A stretch of 64,000 nt of DNA. Origin: Himantopus leucocephalus. Its lineage: Eukaryota; Chordata; Aves; Charadriiformes; Recurvirostridae. Shown here piece by piece: positions 49,651 through 61,110 of the stretch (position 1 is the first letter of the stretch; each line of letters starts with the position of its first letter). Location: the NCBI GenBank assembly GCA_003993805.1, contig RSEF01000012.1, forward strand, positions 1,450,993 through 1,514,992, given 5' to 3'. A model generated the notes under the pieces. That model saw only the letters and a program-made list of their open reading frames with translations, ran no database searches and was not told where the DNA came from. The position numbers and the translations under genes are program-made.

Positions 49651-52600
49651 TAAACCTGCACTCACACGAACACAACGCTGTTTCATGCTTCAGTGCAGTA
49701 ACACAAACTCCCTGTTTCATGCCTATGGTGGCTTTGAAGTACTCAGGCTGCCTTTGTCATTCTTCTCTAAATAAATACCACATAACATGAAAACATATAA
49801 AATATTGGTATATTATGGAAAATGACCTATTTATAGTCATTTCGTTACCATGACTCCATTTAACACTACTGTAAAGAAGTCAGGATTTTGCCTTTCTCAA
49901 GAGCAGTCCCTTAAGACATTTCCCATAGAATTGCCTTAGCCTATAACAGCAAGGAGGGGCACAAAAAATTATTTTCCTTACATAAGAAAGTGAGCAGCTT
50001 TTCCCAGGTTCCTTGTTATGGATTTTGGTATCTAAATTAGATGTTAAAGCCTGCGAGCATCATCAGCACATGAAAGGAAAGAGCAAAACGGGAAACAACA
50101 CAAAACTCATTTGTTTCTTTTCAGTTTTGTCTGGATTTTTTAATTAAATGAATTATTTTATAGTAAAGTTCTGTTGGAATTTATGGATTTGTGCAATATT
50201 TATAGTTTAATATTACCCCAAATCTCTAATCTTATTACCGTGGAAGCCTTAAACACTACCTGTCAAATTCAATAGCATTCATCAAGTTCCTGTTGATGAA
50301 TATAGGTCAGACTTTACAGGTCAATACAAGGATGTCTCAGGAACAGGGAAAGGAACGGAAGCACAACTTCTGTGGGAGATGTGGGTAGTACACAGGAATC
50401 GAGACTGGCACCCACAGAAAAGCAAAGGAATTTGAGAACACAATTAATACTTGCACATATTCTTGTGTTCTACGTGTGTGCCTAGACATCTAGTCCTGTT
50501 TTACTATAGAACTAAAATAGACTTTAACAGTTAAAAAATACAGAAAACAAATAGGGAGAAGTAACATCAAGCAAGAATAAAGATAACTAAATTACAACTT
50601 CTCCCAATTAAAATTACAAAGTGCATTTACAAAGGGTGGTGGTACCATCTCGGAGTTTTCAGTAGAGTCTGGGGTTGAGCTCGCACTTCGACAGCACACC
50701 ATCGAACACTCAAACAGCACTAGCCTCTCAAACAAGTCACAGACCAAGAAAGGGGAGCACCTCACTTTTGGTTTATTTCCATTCTTCTATCCTGAAGTTC
50801 TCTATCTATGAGTAAGAATGCATTAAGATGGATAGCATTTATTCTCTCCTATGAATATTCATAGCTTTTAGCTTCAAACAGAAATTATTTACTCTAATAT
50901 AAATCTGTTTTAAATGGATTCTCTACTGTATTCAAAGGGCATTTCAATTTACAGTGTGCATTAAAGCAGAGTAAATTAGAGTGACAGAAAAAGACTATCT
51001 CACATTGTTACTAGTAAATTCTTCAGACTCTTTTGCCAATGACAATGTCTAAAATAGTTTAAAATACTGTCACATGACAATGGGAAAAGTTAAGCAGTAA
51101 AAAGAATGATGAATAAAGAACGCAAAAGCAGAGCAAAAAAACCAAAATGAAGCCTTCACAAGATAAAGGAAAAGCTTATAGCAACATCTCTGCTTATGTT
51201 AGATTAAATGACACATCTGAATTACTGTATACCATACTTAAATAGTACAGTAGCTTTTTTCTGGATATACTATGTCCATATGCTTCTTCCGAATAGTGAA
51301 ATCCTTGAGCTAAGAGCTAAAAGATATGTTGAATTTACATCAGTAAATTCACAAAAAGGTTCCTTGCCACTCTTGGCAACAATCCAAGCAGAAACTACAA
51401 GAATTCTGGCTTTCCTTGAGTCACACAAGAAAGAAAAATCTCAAAAGAATGAAACCTGTGATATGAAGTCTTAAATTATACAGAAGCTGACTTTAATGGG
51501 CATCCTCATACTAGCAGTATATATGCAAACTCTTCTCACTGCTCATTATTCCCACTATTTCTCTGAAATGGACTAGAAATTTCATTTGTGCACAACTTGT
51601 GCTAACCTCCTCCTCTACTTAAGAGCATTTAATGTGCTTTACCAGAAATTTTGTACAGCAAAGCAACAATTGGATTGCCTCCAAAATAATTCCAGAGCTT
51701 CCTTGGATTGCATATTTCTACCAAAAAAAAAATTTTAAATGTGATTACATTAAAATCCTTTATGATAAACTGAAAATAACAATTATTTGATCTGCTCCAA
51801 AAATGAAATGGTGTATTTAAATCAAAGCTAGCTACCAACAAGTCCAAAAACGTGGTGATACGTTGTATCTGTTGCAAACCAAATGAATACCCTACAGCTT
51901 TTTGTAGTTATACACATCATGCCCAGAGGAATCCACGTAACATTACAGCAATAGCAACATTTAAGGTAATAACACAACACAGAGGACAAGTCTTCATGTT
52001 ACCAAAGCTATTTGCTCTTGAAAAGGGCTGTTTTCTTTCCTAAGATCACCATTTCTGTCTGTGAAGGACAGCGAGCAATATTTAAACCTGTTATTCCAAC
52101 GCTCTGCGTTTAACAAATCAACCCATCTCAAGTTCAGAGCTCTCCATAGAATATTACAAAGAAAAATGTGTTCATGAAGGGTTAGTACCATGTTACTCCC
52201 CTTCTTCAAGGACAGAAGTTTATTCCTATTTCTTTGTATCACTTCACAGACCTTAAATATCTAACTTCACGATGCAATTCAGTATTTATTTTTATTGATA
52301 GTAATGCGGTATGGTACAAAGAAAATTTTGTTTTTCAATTTCCTTTATAAACACTTTTCCACTCTAAAAATCAGTTATACCATATATGTAAATAACTCCA
52401 AGTACAAGTTATTACACTCACTAGCAGTCAAGATGTGCATCTTGACTCTTGTATCTTTTCCTTATTTACAACTTCAGACATTCGAGTTGTCTAATACAGC
52501 AACTCGGAACAAGTAACAGATGACAACATTTAACAGCTACAGAAACAATTTTAAATAAAACTGACACGGCTTTGGTGTCTGACTCCATTCTATTTGCATT

Positions 52601-53902
52601 CATATGCTTTTGTTACTTTTAGGTTCTATACCATCATCATTGAGAAATGCAACTTGGCCAGAACAAGGCAGGTATTCTGGATGCAAATTAGCGGTGTTCA
52701 GCTTTTTTGGTTAACAGAAAAATAGGATGCCAAAAAGATGATCTTGGTCTTCTCCAGGAAAAATAAGGAGGGGCTCTGTGGGATAATTACCTTCAGAAGA
52801 GGAAAAAGTTGGTGGAAGAAATACCCTGAAGTGACCCTCTGTCTCTAGCCCACCCCCATTCTCGCTGCCACCGATGGTAGCTGAGGGCTGGAAAAACCTA
52901 CATAATGAGACTGTGGAAACGACTGCGGCGTACCATTATTTTGCTGAAATTCAGTTGAAGTTCCTAATTTTTTTAGCATTAACAGCAACATTAACCTCAT
53001 TTCATAATGTCATAACAAACTTTTAATAAAGCTTAAGGAAATGGAATTGAAGGGGATAACTATTCTGATAAACTTAGATTTAATTCTTCATTCTTCATTT
53101 CTAATGCTGTAAAACAAGTGACATTCCTCTCCCACCCCTTTTCAATCTATACCACTCTTACTGAAGCCAGCTCCAAATCCTTTGCATATTGAACGTACTT
53201 AATTTGTTTTCATTGTGAAATGTAAGAACATAAAATTTAAAATAAGTTTCTTTTCCCTTCTGAGGAAAAAAAAAATGCATGCTAGGTTTTTGCTATTTAA
53301 TCAAGAATGATTTTTTGGGGTTTAGTTTCCCGGCGTCTCCCCTCATTTTTTTAATAGCTTCATCATGTCATAGTACTGCTAAAAAGACAGAACAAGATGA
53401 CAATCTATTTTGCTTTATCATATTTCTTCAGAAGTATTATAACTAAACTAGATAAATATAAGTCAATCTTCTGAAAGATAATACAGTAAGGAAAGGGCCC
53501 AAGAACATGAAAGAGGCTTCCTTTTTCCCAGCATGTGGCCCCAAATATCTCTCTGAATAGGATGAGCACAACTGAAATAGAAATATGAGTGGAGTGAAGG
53601 AGAAAGGTCTGTAAACCAACTAAAGGGGGAAAAATAAATCTCTAACATACATATAGCTGACTTTTGCAGCTGATAATTCTGTTATGCCTCTGGGAGATGG
53701 ATAAAAACTTTCTGTGTTAAATATTCACAGGTTACATTTTCAAAACCCTCTCTGAGCTTGAAAACCGTAATTTTCCTTTTCTACATGAAATTATCCTGAT
53801 TGCAAGACTGTAGAGTTTGGGGGTTTGAGAACAACTAGAAATAGCATAAGACTTGTGATAACATCTCTTTTCTGCATTCTCTCCAGTAGTTACATCTTTC
53901 TC

Positions 53903-55670
53903 TTGTACTGGGATCCCAGCACTGGACACAGCACTCCAGGTGTGTCCTTACCACTGCTGAACGGAAGGGAAGGATCACCTAGCTTGACCTGCTGGCGTTC
54001 TTCCTAATGCAGCCACAGTTAGCCTTTAGGTTGTTGCTGCAAAGGTGCATTGCTGCCTCATGGTCAACTTGGTGTCCACCAGGACTCCCAGAGCCTTTTC
54101 TGCAAAGCTGTTTTCTAGCAGGTTGGGTCCCAGCATATTCTGCTGCCTGGGGGTATTCCTCCCCAGGGGCAAGACTTTGCACTTTCCTTTGTTCAACTTC
54201 AGGAGGTTCCTATCACCCCATTTCACCAGCTTGTCCAGGTCCCTCTGGATGAAAGGACAACCCTCTGGTGTACGAGCCACTCCTCCCACTTTTGTATCAT
54301 CGGTGAACCTGTCTGTTCTATCAGCTAGATCATTAATGAAGATGTTGAACAGGATTGGACCCAGTACTGACCCCTGGAGTGCTCCACTAGTTATGACCTC
54401 CAAGTAGACTTTGTTCTACTGATCACCACCCTCTGGGCCTGGCCGTCCAGCCAGTTTTCAATCCACCTCACTGTCTAATCATCTAGTCCAAATTTCATCA
54501 GCTTCTCTATGAGGTTCTCATGGGAGACAGTGTTAAAAAGCCTTCCTGAAGTCAAGGTAGACAATATCCACTGCTCCTCCTCATCTGTCAAGCCAGCCAT
54601 TTCCTCATAGAAGGTTATCAGGTTGGTGTGACTCCCCCTTTGTGAATCCATGCTGACTCCCCTCAATCATGTTCTTGTCCTTCACGTGCCCGGAAACGTT
54701 TTCCAGGATTAGTTATTCCAATACCTTCCCAGGGACCAAGGTGAGGCTGATCAGCCTGTAGTTCGCTGGGTTCTCCTTGCCCTTTGTGAAGACACAAATG
54801 ATATTTGCTTTCCTCCTATCCTCAGGCACCTGTTCCAATTGCCATGATCTTTCAAAGATGATTGACAGTGGCCTCACAATGACATTTGCCAGCTCCCATC
54901 AGGGTCCATGGACTTATGTATGTCTAGTCTGCTTAAGTACTCCCAAGCACAATCCTCTTCCACCAAGGGTAGGTCCTCCTTGCTTGAGATTTTCCCCAGC
55001 CTCTGGGACCTGGGATTTCTGAAGGCTGGTGAAGACTGAGGTGAAGAAGGCATTCAGCACCTTACCCTTTCCATACCCTGTGTCTCCAGGGCCCCTGCCT
55101 CACTCAGCAGCTGGCCTGCATTTTCACTGGTTTTTCTTTTACTGCTCACGTACTTATAGAAGCTGCTCTTGTTGCCTTTGACATTCCTTGCCAGATGTGT
55201 CTCCAGGTGGGTTTTTGGCTCTCCTAACCCTGGTCTCTGCATGCTTGGACAGCATCTCTATATTCCTCCCAGATTCCTTGTCCCTGCTTCCACCTTCTGT
55301 ATACTTCTTTTTTAGGTTTGAGTTTTGCTAGGAGCTCCTTGTTCATCCATGCAAGCCTCCTGGTATCTTTGCTTGACTTCCTGCTTGCTGGGATGAACTG
55401 TCCTTGCTTGAGCTTGGATGAGATGATTCTTGAAACAGCCAAGTTTATCGGATCCTTCTTCCTGCCAGTACCTTGTTCCATGGAACTATTTCAAGCAGAT
55501 CTTTGAAGAGGTCAGAGTCATTTCTCTGGAAGTCCAGGGCTGTGATCCTACTTTTTCCCTGCTCCCTCCTCTCAGGATCCTGAGCTCTACCATGTCAAGG
55601 TCCCCGCTTTTGACCTTCACATCTGCAACCTGCCCTTCCTCGCTTGTAATTATGAGGTCCCAACAGTGAA
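53903..55670 (-). mobile_element. CR1 LINE fragment carrying broken ORF2 (RT)
   Basis: This is about 1.77 kb of CR1 in minus orientation. Open fragments at 54026-54403, 55054-55242 and 55224-55481 read as parts of ORF2. The first includes reverse transcriptase palm-to-thumb text (VLGPILFNIFINDL, then a degraded catalytic box TDDTKV in place of ADDTK). The other two come from the region between endonuclease and RT. The pieces lie in different frames with stops between, so ORF2 is dead. The last few hundred bases of the 3' UTR appear to be missing at the 53903 side, which is unusual because CR1 copies normally keep their 3' end. Confidence 0.92.
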
Positions 55671-58572
55671 CGAGCTTTAGTAAGCAGAACTAAAATTGCT
55701 ATCAAATGTTCCCTGCTCACATCATCACCTTCCATTTACCTTGTAAACTTCTGTCCCCTATTTACATAGAAATCACAATCATAATGGTACTTTACATCTC
55801 AAAATATATTTGCTGAATTATGTGGTTTCCAGAGGGAGAATTTATCATCTTGATCCACAGCAAGTGTATTTCTTTTTCCCCCAGAAGTTCTGTTCCTGCA
55901 AAGCTTAGAATATTGGTAAATCTGGCTGAAAGAAGAGTACTTTCAGCATCCTGCTGCCATCTCTGTTACAGTCATTCAAAGTGCCTCCTGCTGGGACCAC
56001 TGCCTTTGAGTGCCAGCAGAAGTCACTTATCCTCTGATGTATTAGAAAAAGGGAAGCTGTACGGCCTCCATCTGAAAAAGATATAAATCTGCAGGATTTG
56101 AGGAAGACACTGCACTCAGTACTAACTGGCAGTAGTTACCTGTCAGAGAGGTAATAAATAAATACATTTTGCTCTGAAAGAAACTGAAGCAGTATTGAAT
56201 AAGTGTGGAAGCCTCTATATTTCATACTTCTAGTAGGCTTTTTACTATTATTTAAACGCAAAAGAACCTATAACATTCAGAAGAAAGCTTCCTAACCATG
56301 ACTAAGAGGCTATATTCTTTTGCAAATACAACAAATCCCCTCCCATAAATCAGGATTTTAAGGTCATTTTTCTGCAGGACAGAGAAATTGCATTACCTTT
56401 CATATCAGTTTTAGAGTAGAGTTAAATGCTTTTGTTTCTACTTTGAATAAACACGATGATATCTTTATTAGGAGGTATATTAAATAATTAACATTCAGAC
56501 TAATTAACCATAGTCCAGCTGTCTAAATGACAACTTACATGATAAATATCTATCAAGACATTAAAACTGATCACAGTATATAACAAGCGCTGCCAAATAA
56601 ATATTTTCCCCTTAGCAATGCCTTACACTGGTGTGCCAAATTCTAAAGTTGAAAAATACTTTCTCCCCAAAGCATTTCCACTGCATTTAAGTTAACTTCT
56701 GCGCTTTCAATGCTATTTACATACTTAACAGGAAACTTCACATCCAGTGCAGTTCAAGTGTATAACCTGACACTTCCATCCTTTTTCCAGCTTCTCTCAT
56801 ACAGTGTCACACAAAATTCATATTCTCATTCACACACTGGAGTGGTCTAGAAATAGTACTACTACTTTGCACCTGACAAACACAGCAGTAAGAGAAAAAA
56901 ATTCAAAAGAAATCACAGGGTCTGTAGAACTGGGTCAATATATGTATTCTTAAATGTCTCTAACAATTCTTTGTCTCTGTTCGGATGTTCATGCAGGTCA
57001 TGCAATACAAACTCATTATGTTAGAGAAGATTTTACCAAAAGCCAGGTTTTATAGTTGTATTAGGAACACCTAAAATGTTACGGAAAAAAACCACAAGCA
57101 AAACACACGCTATTATTCCAATAAAATATGGAACATAGACCATTATTTGCAGACTAGTTTGATTAGTGCATTTTGTAATTAATGATCCTGGGTATGATGC
57201 CCCCATTTGTCCTGCTACATTTCTGTGAATCCCTAAAGAAAATGGCTGAATGTATTCCAACAGTTTTCCAGCCACATACTTCGCATGTGAATTTAAAAAA
57301 GTAGACATTTCAATATTGTTCAACTGCTAAAAAATTTGAGCTATGCTTCTCATAGATAGGTTCCAGTAAATTTCATTCCTCCAAAAGAGACAATTTCAAC
57401 TTCAGAGGAACAGTTCTAAGTAAAAAAGTGTATTGGTTTCTCATGCCTTAACCTGCGATAGCGTCTGTCATTTTGTTTATGATTTTGGTCACAAAGATCT
57501 GCTTCAGAGTCAGCAAGCAACATGAAAATTCTGGTTTTACTGTATAACATTTATTCTACAAAGAACTACTTAGCAATATCATTAACACATTTTCTGCAAT
57601 TCCCACATTTTTACATAGGTAAGTATTCAGCATAGCTTCCTTAAATTACAGTAAGAAATGAGAAATTACACAGCTGCAATTACAAAATCCCACTTGTTCT
57701 TAAAATCTTGACTTTAGATTAGAAGTACTGTGCTGTTAAAATGGAGATTAATAGGAATTAAAAGTTGACATTCACATTTTACCTGTAGCATTTATTCTTG
57801 TGCAGCTAAAGGCAGTGTAGGCAAAGTATCTTTTTATGGGCTGGATAGACTGAATCCACCAGATTTACCTGACATATTGAAAACCGAGATGAGCTAAGGT
57901 TTATAAGATTTATGCGTCTGTCAGGGGAACCAATGCTTCTGATAAAATCACAACTGCTTTGCACACACTGAAAACATTAATCCTAATCCTTTTTTTAAGG
58001 AGAGGGGGAAAAAAAGAGCAAGATGAAAAATGAGAATATCTCCCTGAATCATTAGAAAGTTCTAATACCGAACCTTAACTGAAGAAGCTTCCAAAATCAG
58101 AGACCACTGTCCAGCAGAGGAAAATACTTTACAGGAGATTATAGCCCATTTACATAGCAATTTAAATAGAGAATTGATCCATTTCTACGACTTCACAGAG
58201 ATCTTGAGCACAGCTCTAATCCATCCTGGAAGTCTTAATTTTGTCTATATAAAATAATTATTTGGCAGAGTTCAGAAAGTAACATTTTTTTTTCTGAAAT
58301 GAAGACCAGTAGGAAGTGAAATTATTTGCATTTTACTTTCAAGCTCAGGATTTTTTCTGGAACGTAAGCTGATCACCCAAATGGATCCTTTAACTTTAAA
58401 ATCTTCAGATTTTCAAATTTTCTGTTTCTGTTCTGCATTATAATGCAATTATTTTCATTCAAACACCAGATATTAATAAAATTGCGAGAAAATGAAAGTC
58501 AGAATTCCCTTACACATGAGTATTTTCTCCTTACTGAGAGTAATGATTCTTTTGTTGGTATGCAAACTATTA

Positions 58573-59001
58573 CAGGAGCTTGACCCCTACAAATTGATGG
58601 GCCCTGATGTTATCCACCTGAGGGTGTTGAGAGCTGTCCTTGTGAGGCCGTTGTCCATAATCTTTGGGAAGTCATGGAGATCAGGGGACATCCCAGAAGA
58701 CTGGAAGAAGGCTAATGTCACCCCCATCTACAAAAAGGGCTTAAACGAGGATCTAGGAGGTCATAGGCCCATCATTCTTACTTCAGTCCCTGGGAAAGTT
58801 ACGGAACAAATCCTCCTGGGGGCTTCACAAGTCAATTGAAGCACGTGATTGGGAAAAGACAGCACGGATTCACCAAGTGCAAATTGTGCTTGACAAACCC
58901 AATCACCTTCTACGACAAAGCAACCTGCTTGGTTGATGTAGGGTGAGCCCTGGACATTGCCTACCTGGATTTCTCCAAGCTTTTTGACACGGCTCCCCCC
59001 C
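58573..59001 (+). mobile_element. CR1 LINE fragment, RT part, running into an assembly gap
   Basis: Within the open frame at 58492-58839, the part from about 58573 reads as CR1 reverse transcriptase (DPYKLMGPDVIHLRVLR, then SGDIPEDWKKANVTPIYKKG and the HRPIILTSVPGK block). Downstream, 'cacggattcaccaagtgcaa' and 'tacctggatttctccaagct' continue the RT in another frame. The fragment stops at the 100-N gap, and no CR1 text appears after the gap. Confidence 0.92.
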
Positions 59002-59101
59002 NNNNNNNNNNNNNNNNNNNNNNNNNNNNNNNNNNNNNNNNNNNNNNNNNNNNNNNNNNNNNNNNNNNNNNNNNNNNNNNNNNNNNNNNNNNNNNNNNNN
59101 N
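59002..59101. other. Assembly gap, 100 N
   Basis: The run of exactly 100 N is preceded by CR1 RT sequence ending in a C run and followed by unrelated AT-rich sequence. The missing bases probably include the rest of the CR1 copy. Confidence 0.99.
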
Positions 59102-60739
59102 GAAAACACCCTTCACATTTTTATAACAAAATTAAGGCCAATATGATTAAATTTTTGTGGAACGGCGTGATTAAACCTGGCAGCTTCATAGATTGCACAG
59201 TTAAACTCTGATGATATTTGACAAGGGAGAAGAACCACAAGGAAATTAAAATGAAAACATTTTCATTTTATTTACAAATATCTAGAAGAATACTTTCACC
59301 TTCACAGTATACCTTCCAAGTATTTAAACAATTAATTGTGGGTGAGGGTTTCAGTTATTTCCCAGAAATGAACTTGAGACATGTAAATTTATTTGCAGGT
59401 CGAGGCCACACTCAGCAAGTATGTTTACAAAGAAAAGGGGGAACAAAAGCCAGGTCTAGTACTTCCAAAACATTCTGCTGTTTAAGCAAGATGGACAATA
59501 AAGAATTTAGGTACAAAGGAGAGGACATATCCAATTACACCCTAAAAGCAACAGCTACCCAAATAAAACAACACAGGGGTTTTGCAGCAAGGGGCATTTC
59601 TTGCAGAGTCTGCTGGTACACATGACACAGAACAGGGCTCTAATCCGATCGGAATTGCCAGGCACCAATGTAATACACACACACACAAAAAGATTATCAA
59701 AAGCTGATTAAAAGCCATCCAAACATTACAATCGAAGAGTAGGGATTAAACAAAAGACATGATTTAGAAGAGGGCTAAAGAATTTTTTGACCTTATTAAT
59801 GGTCTTTATGAACTTTTATGGAAAACCTTGAGGAAGAAAAATATACTTGAGAATTGAGAGCAATCTGTTACACATAAGGTTTTGTGTATTACCAAAATTA
59901 CACTACAATTAAGTGAAGGTATTTCAGGCTGGTCCAGGAGCACTGGCAGTTGCTAGGCAGCATCTGCTCCTGTCAGAGATGCTTCTTTCTTTGTGCAATA
60001 CAGAACCTCAGCCAGGAATACTGCCACCAATGGATTATTACAAGGCAGCTTACTGCCATCACATGGCATCTGCAAAGTGCTCAAACTGCTGCCTAGCAAC
60101 ACCGCCTCTTTCTACTGAGTCATACCATCACTATGAAAATATTCATGTAAAAAAAGAAACAGATGCCTGAGAAGAAAGGTGATCATTCACTAGCAAAGTG
60201 AATTATTGCTAGCATCCTTCCCCTACCCTCCAAGATAAAAATAGAGATCAGGCTCAAAAATCATGAGCTGTTTAACACAGTTTTGCACAACCTGGTGACA
60301 TGAGGTAGAAAAAGCCCACAGCGCTGTCCACTACCTCAGCTACATTAAGGACCTCATTTTGAGCTTCTAGCTTTGCAGGCATCTATCCTAGTTATTCCTG
60401 CCCTTCCTGTAAATCTATTCCCTCAGCTATCAGCTCATTCAACTTCCACTCTGGCCGTACAGAAGTCCCTCACCCATACATCATGCCCTGTATGCAGGAA
60501 GTAAATGCAGCAGTTTCTTCTCCTCTTTAAGCAGAGACGACAGCCGTTTCAGTTTCCAAAACACTCCTCCCTCTTTCCAATACCTAACCTGCAAAGAGGA
60601 GAAAAACACTGACCACACTCTGCACAAAGGAGCATGAAGCCATTCTCCACTGCTGCATTCCAGACTGCAAATGTGAGCCAGAAATGGCTACGCTTTACTG
60701 CTGAACACTAGGAAACGAAATAAGAAACCAGTCAAGTTT

Positions 60740-61110
60740 TGACTATCCTGGAGGACGGAGATTGCATCACCTCTCCAGGCAACCTGCTCCAGTGCTTTAC
60801 CATATGCGCTATGGAAATCAACGTCCCTTACTGTAATTTCCCATCACTGCTCCTTCTCCTTTCACCATGCAACTGAAAAGCACCTGATTCCGTTTTCTCC
60901 GTAACTCCCTAAAAAGTAGCTAACCACACGCTAGACCCCTTCTTATCCTCCTCTTCTACAGGTTGTACCAGCCTAGCCTAGACCTCATAGACCCTCCTCT
61001 CTCGTGATGTGCTCCAGCCTCCTAACCGTCTCCTACCCTCACCCCTCATACTGTGAGATACGGTGCTCTAGATGCAGCCCCCAGAGTGATTCCCCAAAGG
61101 AGGAAATGAT
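60740..61110 (-). mobile_element. CR1 LINE, 3' region fragment
   Basis: The plus-strand text 'ctctccaggcaacctgctcc', 'agtgctttaccatatgcgct', 'tctcgtgatgtgctccagcc' and 'ggtgctctagatgcagcccc' follows the reverse complement of the avian CR1 3' region. No coding sequence is present, and the terminal repeat end is not clear. Confidence 0.8.

Noticed and set aside
49139..49774. A 211-codon plus-strand open frame, Pro/Leu/Ser-rich
   Set aside because: It lies over the LTR-like block and owes its length to GC-rich repeat sequence; several antisense frames overlap it and no domain is visible.
59218..59625. A 135-codon plus-strand open frame just after the second gap
   Set aside because: No domain or family resemblance, and it adjoins sequence of unknown continuity.
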